64,000 nucleotides of DNA from DATHTS01 sp965219305 (GCA_965219305.1 OZ244725.1:2356001-2420000); one strand, 5' to 3'; counted from the first letter of the stretch, positions 1 through 9,188 are shown. A program made the numbers and translations. Notes: generated by a model from the sequence alone, not told the origin.

Positions 1-69
1 ATTACTTTTAGTAAGTGAATTTAATAATTATTCGTTAAATAAAGACATTCAAAATACTTATAAACGCCT

Positions 70-740
70 TTATTTATCATTCTTTATTGCCATAATTGAT
101 TTAATTGAGCCGAACTTTAATTCAAAGATTATTTCCACATCGGGAAATAGTTTTTTTCATATCACTTTTATCTAAAATATTGAATCCGGCTCTGCTCTTT
201 TAACCCCAAAAACGCTTGGATAACTTTAAAACAGGAAGAAAAAATTCTCTCGGCAGATAGCCAACTGCCGGTAACCAGGTATGACTTCCAATGGAAAAAG
301 TTTTACAAGGGGTTTGAACAAAATACTGCTTTCCCAATCTGACAATTTCATTTGCAAATAATTTTTGTCGTTCAAATGCGGCTTTTTTTAATTCACTTTT
401 TTTTCCAATTCCATAAGTCTGATTTTTCAACGGTTGTATGCTCGATTACCGAAGAAGAATAGACAATATCAAAATAATTATCGGTGAAAGGCAAATTTCC
501 TGTTTCATTGATTAGAATGCTGCTAAAACCGTATAGATTCTTTCCTTCTTCAATTGCAGATGTATCAATATCAGCAATATATACATTGTCGAGATTGAAA
601 TTAGTACCTTGTAAAACATTGAAAATATTCGTGCCGTTTTCCGAAACTAAATCCAGAATTTTAGTATTCTTAGAAATCTTAAAATAATTTTTGAATAATT
701 TAGCTCGCTTTTTTCGAGCCTGAGCAGAAAAATTCAACAC
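70..740 (-). pseudogene. Decayed class I SAM-dependent methyltransferase
   Basis: The minus strand encodes a methyltransferase-like protein broken into three frames. The first piece (740 to about 393) has the SAM-binding pattern ILDLVSENG, an acidic YIADID strand end and NLPFTDNYFDIVYSSSVIEH, a typical motif IV region. A frame change near 410 leads to a second piece (430-200) reading KKAAFERQKLFANEIVRLGK. A third piece ending at 70 reads FPDVEIIFELKFGSIKSIMA, which fits the usual C-terminus of this family. At least two further shifts lie at about 150-200. Family assignment is from motifs; substrate is unknown. It may be real decay or sequencing indels. Confidence 0.7.
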
Positions 741-882
741 TATTTTAGTTATAGGATTTATAGCTTATTATGGAATAATAGTTGTTTAGTATTACTTTGT
801 CAGATTAAAGTCACATTTTTTTGGATGAAAAATTATGTGGAAGTAATTCTGTCAATTTTGATATTATTTTAGGAATCAATAT

Positions 883-2553
883 ATGTACAAAAAACTTTTA
901 TTTTTCATTCTCGGATTGCTTTTAACTTGCGTTTCAATTTCCGCACAAACGAAAAAAAATCAGCGATTTCGCACGTTTGACGTTCAGCATTACAAAATCC
1001 AGATTGATTTTGACCGCAAGGATAAATCTATTTCGGGCGACACGACGGTTACTTTTAAGCCTTTGAACAAAAATTTCAAAACGCTCGAACTCGATGCGGA
1101 CGGAATGAGATTTGACTCGATCAGTTTGCTGCCGTCGGGACAAAATCTGAGTTACGACGTAAAAGACGAAAAGGTTATCGTCAATCTCGATAAATCTTAC
1201 AGCCCGAACGACAAGATTTCCGTAAACTTCAAATACACCGCGAAACCGAAAAAAGGGATTTATTTCGTCAAGGAAATTGTCGAAAAAGGAAAAACAAAAC
1301 TGAACGCACAAGTCTGGACGCAAGGCGAAGCCGAAGAAGCGCATTTTTGGTTTCCATCCTACGATTTTCCCGACGACAAAGCGACAACCGAGCAGATAAT
1401 CACAGCCGAAGCGGGCGAAACCGTCATTGCTAACGGTCAATTAATTGAAGAAGTGAAAAATCCGAACGGAACGACGACTTTTCATTACAAAATGGATGTT
1501 CCGCATTCGACTTATCTGACATCTTTCGTCGTCGGAACTTACGAGAAAGTCAGCGATAAATACGGCGAAATCCCGCTCGGTTATTATGTATATCAGGGAA
1601 TGAAACCGTTGACGGCAAAGGCTTATAGCAAAACAAAAGACATTTTTCGCGTATTTGAAGAATTGACCGGAGTAAAATATCCATATAACAAATACGACCA
1701 GACGATGGTATCGGATTTTAATTTCGGCGGAATGGAAAACATCACGGCGACAACGATGGCGGACACGGAGCTTCTCTATTTGAATCAGGGACAAATCGAA
1801 GACCTCGTTTCGCACGAACTCGCGCATTCGTGGTTCGGAAATTATGTAACGTGTAAAAATTGGTCGGAACTGTGGTTAAACGAAGGATTTGCAACATTTA
1901 TGGAAGCCGCCTACCGCGAAAAAATGTATGGACGCAACGATTATTTGCGAAAAGTTCTTTCCGATGCCGATGAATTTATCGCTGCTGATGCGGTCAGTAG
2001 TAAAAAACACGGGCTTTATAATACAATCGCCGATCCGAAAAACGATAAGACGATGTTCGACACGACGACTTATCAAAAAGGCGGCGCAGTCATTCACACT
2101 CTGCGTGAAGAAATCGGCGATGAATCGTTTTGGAAAGCGATAAATATTTATTTGAACCGCCACAAATTTGCTAACGTCGAAACGTCCGACCTGCAAAAAG
2201 CGATGGAAGAAACTTCCGGCAGAAATCTCGATTGGTTTTTCCGGCAATGGATTTACAGCGGCGGTTATCCGAAAATCAAAGTTGAAAAATCTTTTGACAA
2301 AACAACGAATTTATTGACTTTGAAACTTAATCAAACTCAAAAAAATGATCGTTTAACGCCGGAATTCTTTACATTGCCGCTTGAAATCGAGATTGAAACA
2401 ACGAACGGCGTTAAAACGGAAAAGATCGAAATGAACAAACGTGAGCAAACATTTTCATTCAAACTCGAAGGCGTTCCGAATAGTATTTCAGTTGATAAAA
2501 ACGTAAAAATCCCGCTTAAATCGGTTGAAATTAAAGACTCAAACCCAATTTAA
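883..2553 (+). CDS. M1 family metallopeptidase (secreted aminopeptidase)
   Basis: This is a zinc aminopeptidase that removes N-terminal residues from peptides, probably in the periplasm. A signal peptide with a hydrophobic run and an S-A-Q end covers about residues 1-22. The substrate-anchoring motif GGMEN is at 282-286, and the zinc motif HELAH at 311-315 is followed by the third ligand E334 in LWLNEGFATFMEA, exactly the HEXXH-18-E spacing of family M1. At 556 residues it is short for the family and lacks the long C-terminal helical domain of PepN. A strong hairpin follows the stop. The opposite strand downstream carries a c-di-AMP riboswitch that points toward this gene. Confidence 0.93.
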   Translation: MYKKLLFFILGLLLTCVSISAQTKKNQRFRTFDVQHYKIQIDFDRKDKSISGDTTVTFKPLNKNFKTLELDADGMRFDSISLLPSGQNLSYDVKDEKVIVNLDKSYSPNDKISVNFKYTAKPKKGIYFVKEIVEKGKTKLNAQVWTQGEAEEAHFWFPSYDFPDDKATTEQIITAEAGETVIANGQLIEEVKNPNGTTTFHYKMDVPHSTYLTSFVVGTYEKVSDKYGEIPLGYYVYQGMKPLTAKAYSKTKDIFRVFEELTGVKYPYNKYDQTMVSDFNFGGMENITATTMADTELLYLNQGQIEDLVSHELAHSWFGNYVTCKNWSELWLNEGFATFMEAAYREKMYGRNDYLRKVLSDADEFIAADAVSSKKHGLYNTIADPKNDKTMFDTTTYQKGGAVIHTLREEIGDESFWKAINIYLNRHKFANVETSDLQKAMEETSGRNLDWFFRQWIYSGGYPKIKVEKSFDKTTNLLTLKLNQTQKNDRLTPEFFTLPLEIEIETTNGVKTEKIEMNKREQTFSFKLEGVPNSISVDKNVKIPLKSVEIKDSNPI

Positions 2554-2557
2554 AACC

Positions 2558-2592
2558 AAAAAGTTCCGCACTAAATAAATGCGGAACTTTTT
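2558..2592. terminator. Bidirectional intrinsic terminator
   Basis: A perfect 13-bp stem (AAAAAGTTCCGCA paired with TGCGGAACTTTTT) with a 9-nt loop sits 5 bp after the aminopeptidase stop. A-runs and T-runs on both sides let it work on either strand. On the minus strand it lies about 95 nt beyond the c-di-AMP aptamer, so it may also be the riboswitch expression platform. Confidence 0.85.
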
Positions 2593-2684
2593 GCTCTTTG
2601 AGAAGACAAGAGTTAGTAAATGTTGAAAAGACACGAAGCACACACAAAATCGCGCCCTTTTGACAGGCATAACATTTTCGCAGT

Positions 2685-2845
2685 TACTTCTTCGCCACGC
2701 CTTCGAGGTTAGCTGTCGGGCTAGGGAAGGAAGAAATTTCCCCGCATTTGCTATTAAAAAATGCTTCGCCCCGTGTTCAGTAAAAAATTGCTGAACGATT
2801 GGTTCCCCCGCGTTGTTTCTAGCTTTTAAAACAACTTCGGCGATA
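2685..2845 (-). promoter_or_regulatory. c-di-AMP riboswitch (ydaO-yuaA class), orphan
   Basis: Read on the minus strand this segment follows the ydaO aptamer block by block: CGCCGAAG at the 5' side, a GUUGUUU/AAACAAC hairpin, GGGGGAACC, an extra GUUCAG/CUGAAC hairpin, GGGGCGAA, a GCAUUU/AAAUGC hairpin, a GGG...CCC helix, then the conserved CCCGACAGCUAACCUCG and the closing GGCG...GGCGAAGAAG. These are the conserved c-di-AMP contact blocks known for this class. No minus-strand gene follows: the transcript would meet the hairpin at 2558-2592 and then run antisense into the M1 aminopeptidase. A 20-codon ATG frame lies at 2613-2675 with no other support. Aptamer identity is firm; target is not known. 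Confidence 0.92.
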
Positions 2846-2861
2846 AATTTTCAACACTTAA

Positions 2862-2891
2862 AATATAACACTTTTCAAAGTTTATAATCAA
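2862..2891 (-). promoter_or_regulatory. Candidate promoter of the c-di-AMP riboswitch
   Basis: On the minus strand TTGATT (2886-2891) and TATATT (2862-2867) are 18 bp apart and lie just upstream of the aptamer, inside the gap after the DUF420 gene. This suggests that the riboswitch has its own start and is not simply the 3' UTR of the oxidase operon. Inference from sequence only. Confidence 0.5.
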
Positions 2892-2909
2892 TAGATTTTT
2901 CAAACTTTT

Positions 2910-3449
2910 TTATTTTGCCGGAAACAGTTGATAAAGCATAAGATAGACCATTACGCCCGTTACCGAAACATAGAGCCAGATCGGATATGCGTATTTGACG
3001 ACATTTTTATGACGATCAAATTGTTTTGTAACGGCAAAATACATCGCGCGAAGCACGAGCGGCAGAACGACTGCCGAAAGTCCGATGTGCGTAATTAGAA
3101 TGAAAAAATAAATGTAACGGACAAATCCTTCGCCGTAAAATTTATTTGCCGGATTTGAAATGTGATATGTAACGTAAAAAACGAGAAACAGCACACCCAA
3201 AATAAAAGCCGTCGTCATCGCAATGCGGTGCGCGTGAACTTTGTTTTGTTTGATAAAAAACAGACCGACGAGCAAAATGATCGTCGTTAAAGTATTAACA
3301 ATTCCGATGGCGTGAGACAAACTTTTCGTCCATTCACCGAAATCGAATTTATACGGAATCGAAAGAATTGCTACGACGGCGACCAACAAAACGATCGAAA
3401 CCGTGTTGATCCAGAACATTGATTTTTTATCTTGTTGGATTGATTTCAC
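2910..3449 (-). CDS. DUF420 family membrane protein (oxidase-assembly type)
   Basis: A 179-residue integral membrane protein with about five hydrophobic segments and conserved histidines in the THIGLSAVVLP and YHISNP regions, which fits the DUF420 (YozB/CtaM-like) family. In Firmicutes such a protein is needed for maturation of heme-copper oxidases. It is the third gene of a minus-strand cluster ctaB - coxIII - DUF420, which supports a role in assembly of the terminal oxidase. The gap to the upstream gene is 29 bp, so co-transcription is likely. Function in this organism is inferred from family and context. Confidence 0.8.
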   Translation of the reverse strand: MKSIQQDKKSMFWINTVSIVLLVAVVAILSIPYKFDFGEWTKSLSHAIGIVNTLTTIILLVGLFFIKQNKVHAHRIAMTTAFILGVLFLVFYVTYHISNPANKFYGEGFVRYIYFFILITHIGLSAVVLPLVLRAMYFAVTKQFDRHKNVVKYAYPIWLYVSVTGVMVYLMLYQLFPAK

Positions 3450-3478
3450 AGCAAATTATTTTGTTTATATTCAAATAT

Positions 3479-4219
3479 CTATTTCCAAAATCCGAGCAAA
3501 GCCACGAGAATCAGCCAAAGTCCGTCCATAGCGTGCCAATACCAGCCGACGACATTTGAAAGATTTTGGCGTTTTTCCATTTCTTCGACCGAATTTGTGG
3601 GATTCCAGCTTCGCAGAAGTATTTTGCCGAGAGCGCAGATTCCGCCGATAACGTGAACGGCGTGAACGGCGGTCAAAATATAGAAAAATCCGGCATACGG
3701 ATTATCTTGCACGGAATAATGCTGATAAAGCACAATCCATAAAATCAGTTGTGATGAAATAAAAATTCCGCCGAGAACCGTCGTAATTAACAGCCACTTT
3801 TTCGCTTTCGCCTGATCTTCTTTTTTGATCGCCGAGTTTGCGGTGTGGTAAGCAAAACTACTTGCCAGAATTATTGCCGTTGAAATCCAAACCTGAATTG
3901 GCATCGCAAACGGTTTCCATTCTATAACGCCGTTGCTCGAAACGACGACATACGCCGCCACCAAACCGCCGAACGTCATTAAAACTACGGCAAGTAAAAA
4001 TATCGTAAAAATACGCGGAATGTTGCCGGTCGGTTGGTCGGTTTCTTCAAAATCCTGCTTTTTTGGTTTTTTATTATCGCTGCCGCCGTTTCCGTCATCT
4101 CCATTGTCGCCGCCGCCGCCATTTCCGCCGCTCGTACCTAATCCTTCGCTTAAACGAACGCGGCTTTTACGTTTTTTTTCTTCGCTTTCGGAAATTGTTT
4201 CGATTGTTCCGGTTTTCAT
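3479..4219 (-). CDS. Cytochrome c oxidase subunit III family protein
   Basis: This 246-residue membrane protein matches the heme-copper oxidase subunit III fold: several transmembrane helices, an AVHAVHVIGG segment and a C-terminal NVVGWYWHAMDGLW helix typical of COX3. The N-terminal 65 residues are unusual, hydrophilic and rich in Gly/Asp/Asn (GGNGGGGDNGDDGNGGSDN), then Lys-rich, and presumably cytosolic. Seven bases separate it from ctaB, so the two are co-transcribed. Subunits I and II are not in this window. The role is to support the catalytic core and oxygen access in the cytoplasmic membrane. Confidence 0.88.
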   Translation of the reverse strand: MKTGTIETISESEEKKRKSRVRLSEGLGTSGGNGGGGDNGDDGNGGSDNKKPKKQDFEETDQPTGNIPRIFTIFLLAVVLMTFGGLVAAYVVVSSNGVIEWKPFAMPIQVWISTAIILASSFAYHTANSAIKKEDQAKAKKWLLITTVLGGIFISSQLILWIVLYQHYSVQDNPYAGFFYILTAVHAVHVIGGICALGKILLRSWNPTNSVEEMEKRQNLSNVVGWYWHAMDGLWLILVALLGFWK

Positions 4220-4225
4220 AAAAAT

Positions 4226-5125
4226 TTAGTGATTAAAAACCATCAGCGCAAAAATTACGGGCAGATACAGCACCGAAACTAAAAGTAATCTTCTGGCTTT
4301 TTCGACCGATTTTGCGCGGGCGGTTTGGATGCTTTCGTATAAAAACCAAATTCCGAGAAGGCTCGCGCCGATCAAATAGACGATGCCCGTCAAACCGATA
4401 AAAAACGGCGTGATGCTGATCGGCAAAAGCATCACGGTAAACAAAACGATCTGCTGTGCGGTTAATTTTCCTTCAGGTTCGACGACCGGGAGCATCAGGA
4501 TTTTGGCTTTTGCGTATTGCTCGCGATACATCCAGGCGATGGCGAGAAAATGCGGAAATTGCCACAAAAAGAGAAGCGCAAATAAAATCCACGCGCCTAA
4601 AGTGATTTCGTTCGCCGAAGAAGTCCAACCCATCAAAGGCGGCAGTGCGCCGGGAATCGCGCCGATGGCGGTTGAGGCGGAAGTTTTAGTTTTGAGCGGC
4701 GTGTAAAGCAGAACGTAACCGACGATGACGATCAAACCGAGTCCGGCGGTCAGAGGATTGACCAAAGTCGCCAGATAGATTTCCGCTGAAATTGTCAGAA
4801 TCAAACCGAAAATCAATGCTTCGGCAGTCGTAACTTTGCCCGACGGCAAAGGGCGATTCATCGTGCGTTCCATCAATGCGTCGGTTTTGCGTTCGATGAC
4901 TTGATTCAAAGTCGCCACGCCGAACGCCAGAAGCGTGATGCCGATCACCGAATTTATAAATAAATAAAGATCGAAACCGCCCTTCGCACCGAGATAAAAT
5001 CCCGCCGCCGAAGTTAAAACCAGCATAAACGCGATGCGCGGTTTGGTCAGTTCGAGAAAAGCCGCCGCTTTTTCGCCGATTCCGATTGCTTTTGTGTCCT
5101 GTATTTCCGCCGTAATTACTTCCAT
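4226..5125 (-). CDS. ctaB: Protoheme IX farnesyltransferase (heme O synthase)
   Basis: A UbiA-superfamily prenyltransferase of 299 residues that attaches a farnesyl group to heme B to give heme O, the precursor of heme A/O cofactors of terminal oxidases. The signature NQVIERKTDALMERT followed by MNRPLPSG around residues 70-95 holds the Asp and Arg residues that bind the diphosphate and magnesium; about eight membrane helices follow. It is the first gene of the oxidase cluster and diverges from resB. Length and motifs are normal for the family, so the call is secure. Confidence 0.95.
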   Translation of the reverse strand: MEVITAEIQDTKAIGIGEKAAAFLELTKPRIAFMLVLTSAAGFYLGAKGGFDLYLFINSVIGITLLAFGVATLNQVIERKTDALMERTMNRPLPSGKVTTAEALIFGLILTISAEIYLATLVNPLTAGLGLIVIVGYVLLYTPLKTKTSASTAIGAIPGALPPLMGWTSSANEITLGAWILFALLFLWQFPHFLAIAWMYREQYAKAKILMLPVVEPEGKLTAQQIVLFTVMLLPISITPFFIGLTGIVYLIGASLLGIWFLYESIQTARAKSVEKARRLLLVSVLYLPVIFALMVFNH

Positions 5126-5158
5126 TTTTTTATTGCAGATTAAACCAAAGAATAACTT

Positions 5159-5175
5159 GATAATTTAACATTATC
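5159..5175. promoter_or_regulatory. Inverted repeat between ctaB and resB
   Basis: GATAAT-ttaac-ATTATC is a perfect 6-5-6 inverted repeat 34 bp upstream of ctaB, in the divergent gap to resB. Such a site could bind a dimeric regulator of the respiratory genes. On the plus strand a TATAAT box at 5272-5277 may serve resB. No family of regulator can be named from this. Confidence 0.35.
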
Positions 5176-5297
5176 CAAGCGCAAAAATAAAATTCAAACT
5201 TTTTCCGGTCTAAAGGCAATCTAATTTTAACAAGGATGACAAATAAATTCCTCTAAGATATTATAATTATTCGCTAAGAAAAGATTTTCGTTAATAA

Positions 5298-6818
5298 ATG
5301 TCAGCAGTAGAAGAAACAATTAACCGGGAAATCGGCAAACCGAAAGCCGCGCCGATTCTGAACCGCAGTTTGGATTTTTTGAGTTCGGTCAAGTTCGGCA
5401 TCGTTTTGCTGTGTATTCTGGTCGTGCTTTCGATGGTCGGAATGTTGATAATTCAGCAGAACGTGCAAGGCTTTGACACTTTTTATGCTTCGCGCACACC
5501 TGCGGAAAAACTCGTTCTCGGCGGTCTCGGTCTGTTCGATATTTATCACAGTTGGTATTACAATTTTCTGCTTTTGATCTTATCGCTGAACATAGTTTTA
5601 GCTTCGATTGACCGTTTTCCGTCGGCGTGGAGTTTTATCGCAAAACCGAAACTCGACGCTTCGAAGCGTTGGCTTTTGGGACAAAAAACGAATGCGGTCA
5701 TAAATATCGCCGACGAAAACGAAGAAGCGACGGCTGAAAGAGTCAGCAAAGTTTTCAAGAAAAACGGTCTGAGCGCGACGATCACCGAGAAAAAAGGAAA
5801 TCTGTTTGTTTTCGGCGAAAGCGGAAAATGGAATCGTCTCGGCGCGTATATCGTTCACGTTTTTCTGCTAACGCTTTTCCTCGGTCATTTCGTCGCCTTA
5901 CAGAGCGGTTTCGATGCCGACGTTCGTTTAACGCCGGACACGAACGAGCAAGTTCAGGAAGTTTCGCACGCGACGCAGACGACCGACGAAATTCAGATGA
6001 TTCAGTTTAATCTGGACAAACAGGAACGCTACAACGTCAAACTGCCGTTTACGATCAGCGTGTTGGACATTCAGCAAACTTTGATTGACCCGAAAGGAAC
6101 GGTCGGCATCAACAACACGATGGATTGGCGGACGCAGATTAAAATTGACGATCCGGCTTACGGGCAGACGATCGGCGATGTCAGTTTGAACAGACCGTTT
6201 GAATATCGCGGTTACAGATTTTTCCAAGCCAGCGCGATCACGGTCGGAAGTGCGCGGACGATGACTTTGAACCTGACATCGCAAAACGGCGGCGAACCGT
6301 TTCAGGTCGAATTAAAAAGAAACGACACGACCGAACTGCCCGACGGAACGAAAGTTCAATACGGAATGTTTCTGCCCGATTTCGGATTTGAAAACGGACA
6401 GCCGACGACGCGCTCCGGCGAATATAATAATCCGGTCGTCATCTTGAACGTCACGCCGCCGAACGGCGGAGAACCCGAAAGAGTTTTCGCGTTCGGCAGC
6501 AATATCGGCGACAAAATTCCAGTTGGCGCACCGAAACTCGGTTACAAATGGCGGCTCGGAGATTACGAAAAAGTTCCGATCGCGCACGTTCTTTCGATCA
6601 AATACGATCCGTATAACGCGGCTTTCATCGCGTGGTATATCGGCGGTTTCGGTCTGATCGGCGCGTTGGCGTTCGTGTTTTTCATTTCGCACCGCAGAAT
6701 CTGGGCGTTGATTGACAGGGAAAACGGCGAAATCGCGCTCGGCGGAAACACGAACCGCAGTCAGCCGGCGTTCGAGGAAAAATTTAATAAAATCGTAAAT
6801 GATCTGGAAGCGTTCTGA
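5298..6818 (+). CDS. resB: Cytochrome c biogenesis protein ResB
   Basis: ResB/Ccs1 family protein of 506 residues, part of the System II machine that moves heme to the outside and ligates it to apocytochromes c. Three membrane segments occur in the first 210 residues (SVKFGIVLLCILVVLSMVGM, the YYNFLLLILSLNIVLA region, and GAYIVHVFLLTLFLGHFVAL), then a large periplasmic domain, then a last helix near 445-465 before a short tail, the standard ResB topology. It precedes ccsA by 39 bp, forming the usual resB-ccsA pair. No clear Shine-Dalgarno is seen before the ATG. Confidence 0.92.
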   Translation: MSAVEETINREIGKPKAAPILNRSLDFLSSVKFGIVLLCILVVLSMVGMLIIQQNVQGFDTFYASRTPAEKLVLGGLGLFDIYHSWYYNFLLLILSLNIVLASIDRFPSAWSFIAKPKLDASKRWLLGQKTNAVINIADENEEATAERVSKVFKKNGLSATITEKKGNLFVFGESGKWNRLGAYIVHVFLLTLFLGHFVALQSGFDADVRLTPDTNEQVQEVSHATQTTDEIQMIQFNLDKQERYNVKLPFTISVLDIQQTLIDPKGTVGINNTMDWRTQIKIDDPAYGQTIGDVSLNRPFEYRGYRFFQASAITVGSARTMTLNLTSQNGGEPFQVELKRNDTTELPDGTKVQYGMFLPDFGFENGQPTTRSGEYNNPVVILNVTPPNGGEPERVFAFGSNIGDKIPVGAPKLGYKWRLGDYEKVPIAHVLSIKYDPYNAAFIAWYIGGFGLIGALAFVFFISHRRIWALIDRENGEIALGGNTNRSQPAFEEKFNKIVNDLEAF

Positions 6819-6857
6819 GTTCCGTAAAGAGCGGACTCGGAATCAGAGGTAAAAAAT

Positions 6858-8495
6858 ATGCAGGAAGTTCAAAATTTACAAGGTGAGATGGTAACGGCGA
6901 AAGAAAAAACGCAGGACAGAAAACCGTCAACGTGGAAATTATATCTGCCCGCGATTCTGGCGATTGCGGGAGCATTTTTGATGCTTGGTCTGCGTTTGCA
7001 GATCGGCGCGGGATTTATCTCCGACGGCGCGTTGATGATGGTCGCGCTCGCCTGTTATATTTTAGCCGCGCTTTTTCAACTGACGAATCTCTACGCTCCT
7101 TCGGAAATGGCGCAGAAACTCGGTTTGTGGGGCGCGGGACTCGGCGTTTTCTTTAATCTTTCCGCGTGGCTCGTGCGTTGGGTAGCGGCTTATGAACGCG
7201 AAATTTCGATGCTCCGCGAAGGCGGAAATCCGGCAACTCCGTGGGCATTTCGTTATGTTCCGTTCGCTAATTTATACGATCTGAGTTTGGCGTTCGCATT
7301 CGGCGCAGGGATAGCGACTTTGCTTCTTGCACGGCGCAAAAATCTGCAAATTTTAAGCGCATTTACGATGCCGCTCGCCGCTCTGATCTTGACGATGGCG
7401 CGATTTATCGGCGGCGAATTTATTGATCTTCCGCCGGTTTTGGATTCTTATTGGCGACCGATTCACGTCGGCGTTGCGTCTTTGAGTTACGGCGTTGCGC
7501 TCGTCTGTTTTGCGATTGCCGTGATGTATCTTTTGAAAGATAAAGTCAAAGTCGAATCAATGGCGATTTTTTCGAGTCTTTTCGCGCTTTGCGTTTTTGC
7601 GACGATCAGCAAATTCTCGGTTTTCACCGAATTGGTCTATCGCGCCGGATTGTTCATCCCGAATCCGTCCGCCGGAGCAAAACCTTTTCCGACACCGTTT
7701 CGTCTCGAACTTCCTTATGTCGGCGCAACTTTAGCGTTCGCGGGAATTCTGCTTATCGGCGTAATAATTTCCTTTCTGCTCTATCTTTACAAAAATAACG
7801 AAGCGGCGAAAAAAGCGGGACATATTTTGCTTAAACTCTCGCTCGTCGCTCAACTCGTCGCCATCGCATTTTTTGTTTCCGGCGTGAAATCAGCGACAAA
7901 TGTCAATACAAATTTGCAGGCGCAATTAAACGCGAATCCCGCGCAATATATCGTAGCCGGACGCTCGCTCGCCGAAAAACAAAATCTTTCGGCAACGGAA
8001 TTTGCCGCTTTAACGCCGACGCAACTCGGCGATGCCGCGAAAAATTATTTGCAGCAGCGCGGCGAAAATATGTTTCCGAGTTTGAAAACAAATCCCGTCG
8101 AATTCGTCGGAATTATTACGGCTTTGATCGGAACACTTTTCGTAATTTTCTTCGGCTTTAAAACCGAAAAACTCCGCGAACGCCTGCCGTCGCTCGAATC
8201 GCTTGACGGTTTGATGTATCGAACGGCGAGTCTGGCGTTCGCCGGACTTGCGATGCTTTTGATTACAGGCGCGATCTGGGCAAACGAATCGTGGGGCAGA
8301 CCTTGGGGCTTTGACTCGAAGGAAACCGCCGCACTAATCGCGTGGCTGACTTACGCCGCATTTCTGCACACGAGAATTTCGCGCGGCTGGTCGGGCAGAA
8401 GTTCGGCATATTTTGCGATCATCGGATTTCTTCTCGTGATTTTTACATATTTGGGCGTGAGTTATTTGCTTCCGGGATTGCACAGTTATGCATAA
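6858..8495 (+). CDS. ccsA: Cytochrome c biogenesis protein CcsA/ResC
   Basis: The partner of ResB in System II cytochrome c maturation. This membrane protein of 545 residues has many helices and, near the C-terminus, the tryptophan-rich heme-handling WWD motif WANESWGRPWGFDSKETAAL, the hallmark of CcsA. A conserved His just before (in the PIHVGVASLSYGVAL helix) and another after (AFLHTRISRGW) fit the external heme ligands. The insert at about residues 340-410, holding an NANPAQYIVAGRSLAEKQ-like stretch, is longer than in many family members. Translation follows a clear AGAGG at 6846-6850. Confidence 0.93.
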   Translation: MQEVQNLQGEMVTAKEKTQDRKPSTWKLYLPAILAIAGAFLMLGLRLQIGAGFISDGALMMVALACYILAALFQLTNLYAPSEMAQKLGLWGAGLGVFFNLSAWLVRWVAAYEREISMLREGGNPATPWAFRYVPFANLYDLSLAFAFGAGIATLLLARRKNLQILSAFTMPLAALILTMARFIGGEFIDLPPVLDSYWRPIHVGVASLSYGVALVCFAIAVMYLLKDKVKVESMAIFSSLFALCVFATISKFSVFTELVYRAGLFIPNPSAGAKPFPTPFRLELPYVGATLAFAGILLIGVIISFLLYLYKNNEAAKKAGHILLKLSLVAQLVAIAFFVSGVKSATNVNTNLQAQLNANPAQYIVAGRSLAEKQNLSATEFAALTPTQLGDAAKNYLQQRGENMFPSLKTNPVEFVGIITALIGTLFVIFFGFKTEKLRERLPSLESLDGLMYRTASLAFAGLAMLLITGAIWANESWGRPWGFDSKETAALIAWLTYAAFLHTRISRGWSGRSSAYFAIIGFLLVIFTYLGVSYLLPGLHSYA

Positions 8496-8591
8496 CTCGA
8501 TTTTGGATGTTTGATTTCTGTGTGAGTTACCATTTGTTTTGAACAAAGAGCAAAGAGCATTTGTTTTACTATTAACTATTTACCTTTTCCC

Positions 8592-8621
8592 AATCGCCGT
8601 TTATACTAGTAGGCGGCGATT
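8592..8621 (+). terminator. Hairpin between ccsA and ribH
   Basis: AATCGCCG (8592-8599) pairs with CGGCGATT (8614-8621), followed by TTAATT. It probably ends the resB-ccsA transcript or attenuates read-through into ribH, whose AAGGAG follows immediately. Confidence 0.55.
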
Positions 8622-8651
8622 TTAATTAAAAGGAGTTTAAAGAAGAAAGTT

Positions 8652-9176
8652 TTGCAAACAAAGGTTCATCAAGGGTTACTTAAAGCCGACGGATTTCGTT
8701 TTGCGATTATCGCATCTCGTTGGAATTCGTTTTTGACCGGGAAATTAGTCGAAGGCGCAGTTGACGGTCTTGAAAGACTGGGCGCGGACGAAAAATCCGT
8801 CGAGATTTTTTACGTTCCCGGTTCGTTTGAAATTCCGCTAACGGCGCAAAAAGTTGCATCGAGTGGAAATTTTGATGCAGTAATTTGCATCGGTGTCGTG
8901 ATTCGCGGCGAAACTCCGCACTTTGATTATGTCGCGGGTGAAGCTGCTAAAGGTGTGACGAATGCTTCGATGAAAACGGGAGTTCCGGTGCTTTTCGGAG
9001 TTGTAACAACTGATACGGTTGAACAAGCACTAAACCGTTCGGGCATAAAAGCCGGAAACAAAGGATTTGAAGCGGCGATGTCGGCGGTAGAAATCGTCAA
9101 TTTATACAAGGGATTAGAAACGGACGGAGAAAATCCTGCTAAAGATAAGCAGAAAAATTTTCCGCACGTAGTTTGA
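8652..9176 (+). CDS. ribH: 6,7-dimethyl-8-ribityllumazine synthase
   Basis: Lumazine synthase catalyses the penultimate step of riboflavin synthesis, joining 5-amino-6-ribitylaminouracil with 3,4-dihydroxybutanone phosphate. Recognisable blocks are FRFAIIASRWNSF, the substrate loop VPGSFEIPLTAQK, the catalytic-site CIGVVIRGETPHFDYVAGEA and PVLFGVVTTDTVEQALNR. A TTG start is used, after AGGAG at 8631-8635 and AGAAGAAAG. The C-terminal tail (about 20 residues, Lys/Asn rich) is longer than usual. It lies 12 bp before nusB, the classic ribH-nusB arrangement. Confidence 0.95.
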   Translation: MQTKVHQGLLKADGFRFAIIASRWNSFLTGKLVEGAVDGLERLGADEKSVEIFYVPGSFEIPLTAQKVASSGNFDAVICIGVVIRGETPHFDYVAGEAAKGVTNASMKTGVPVLFGVVTTDTVEQALNRSGIKAGNKGFEAAMSAVEIVNLYKGLETDGENPAKDKQKNFPHVV

Positions 9177-9188
9177 AATTAAAAGATT

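Noticed and set aside
2613..2675. 20-codon ATG frame on the minus strand directly after the c-di-AMP aptamer
   Set aside because: No SD, no recognisable peptide, and bases 2600-2675 look like noncoding leader; too weak to call as the riboswitch target.
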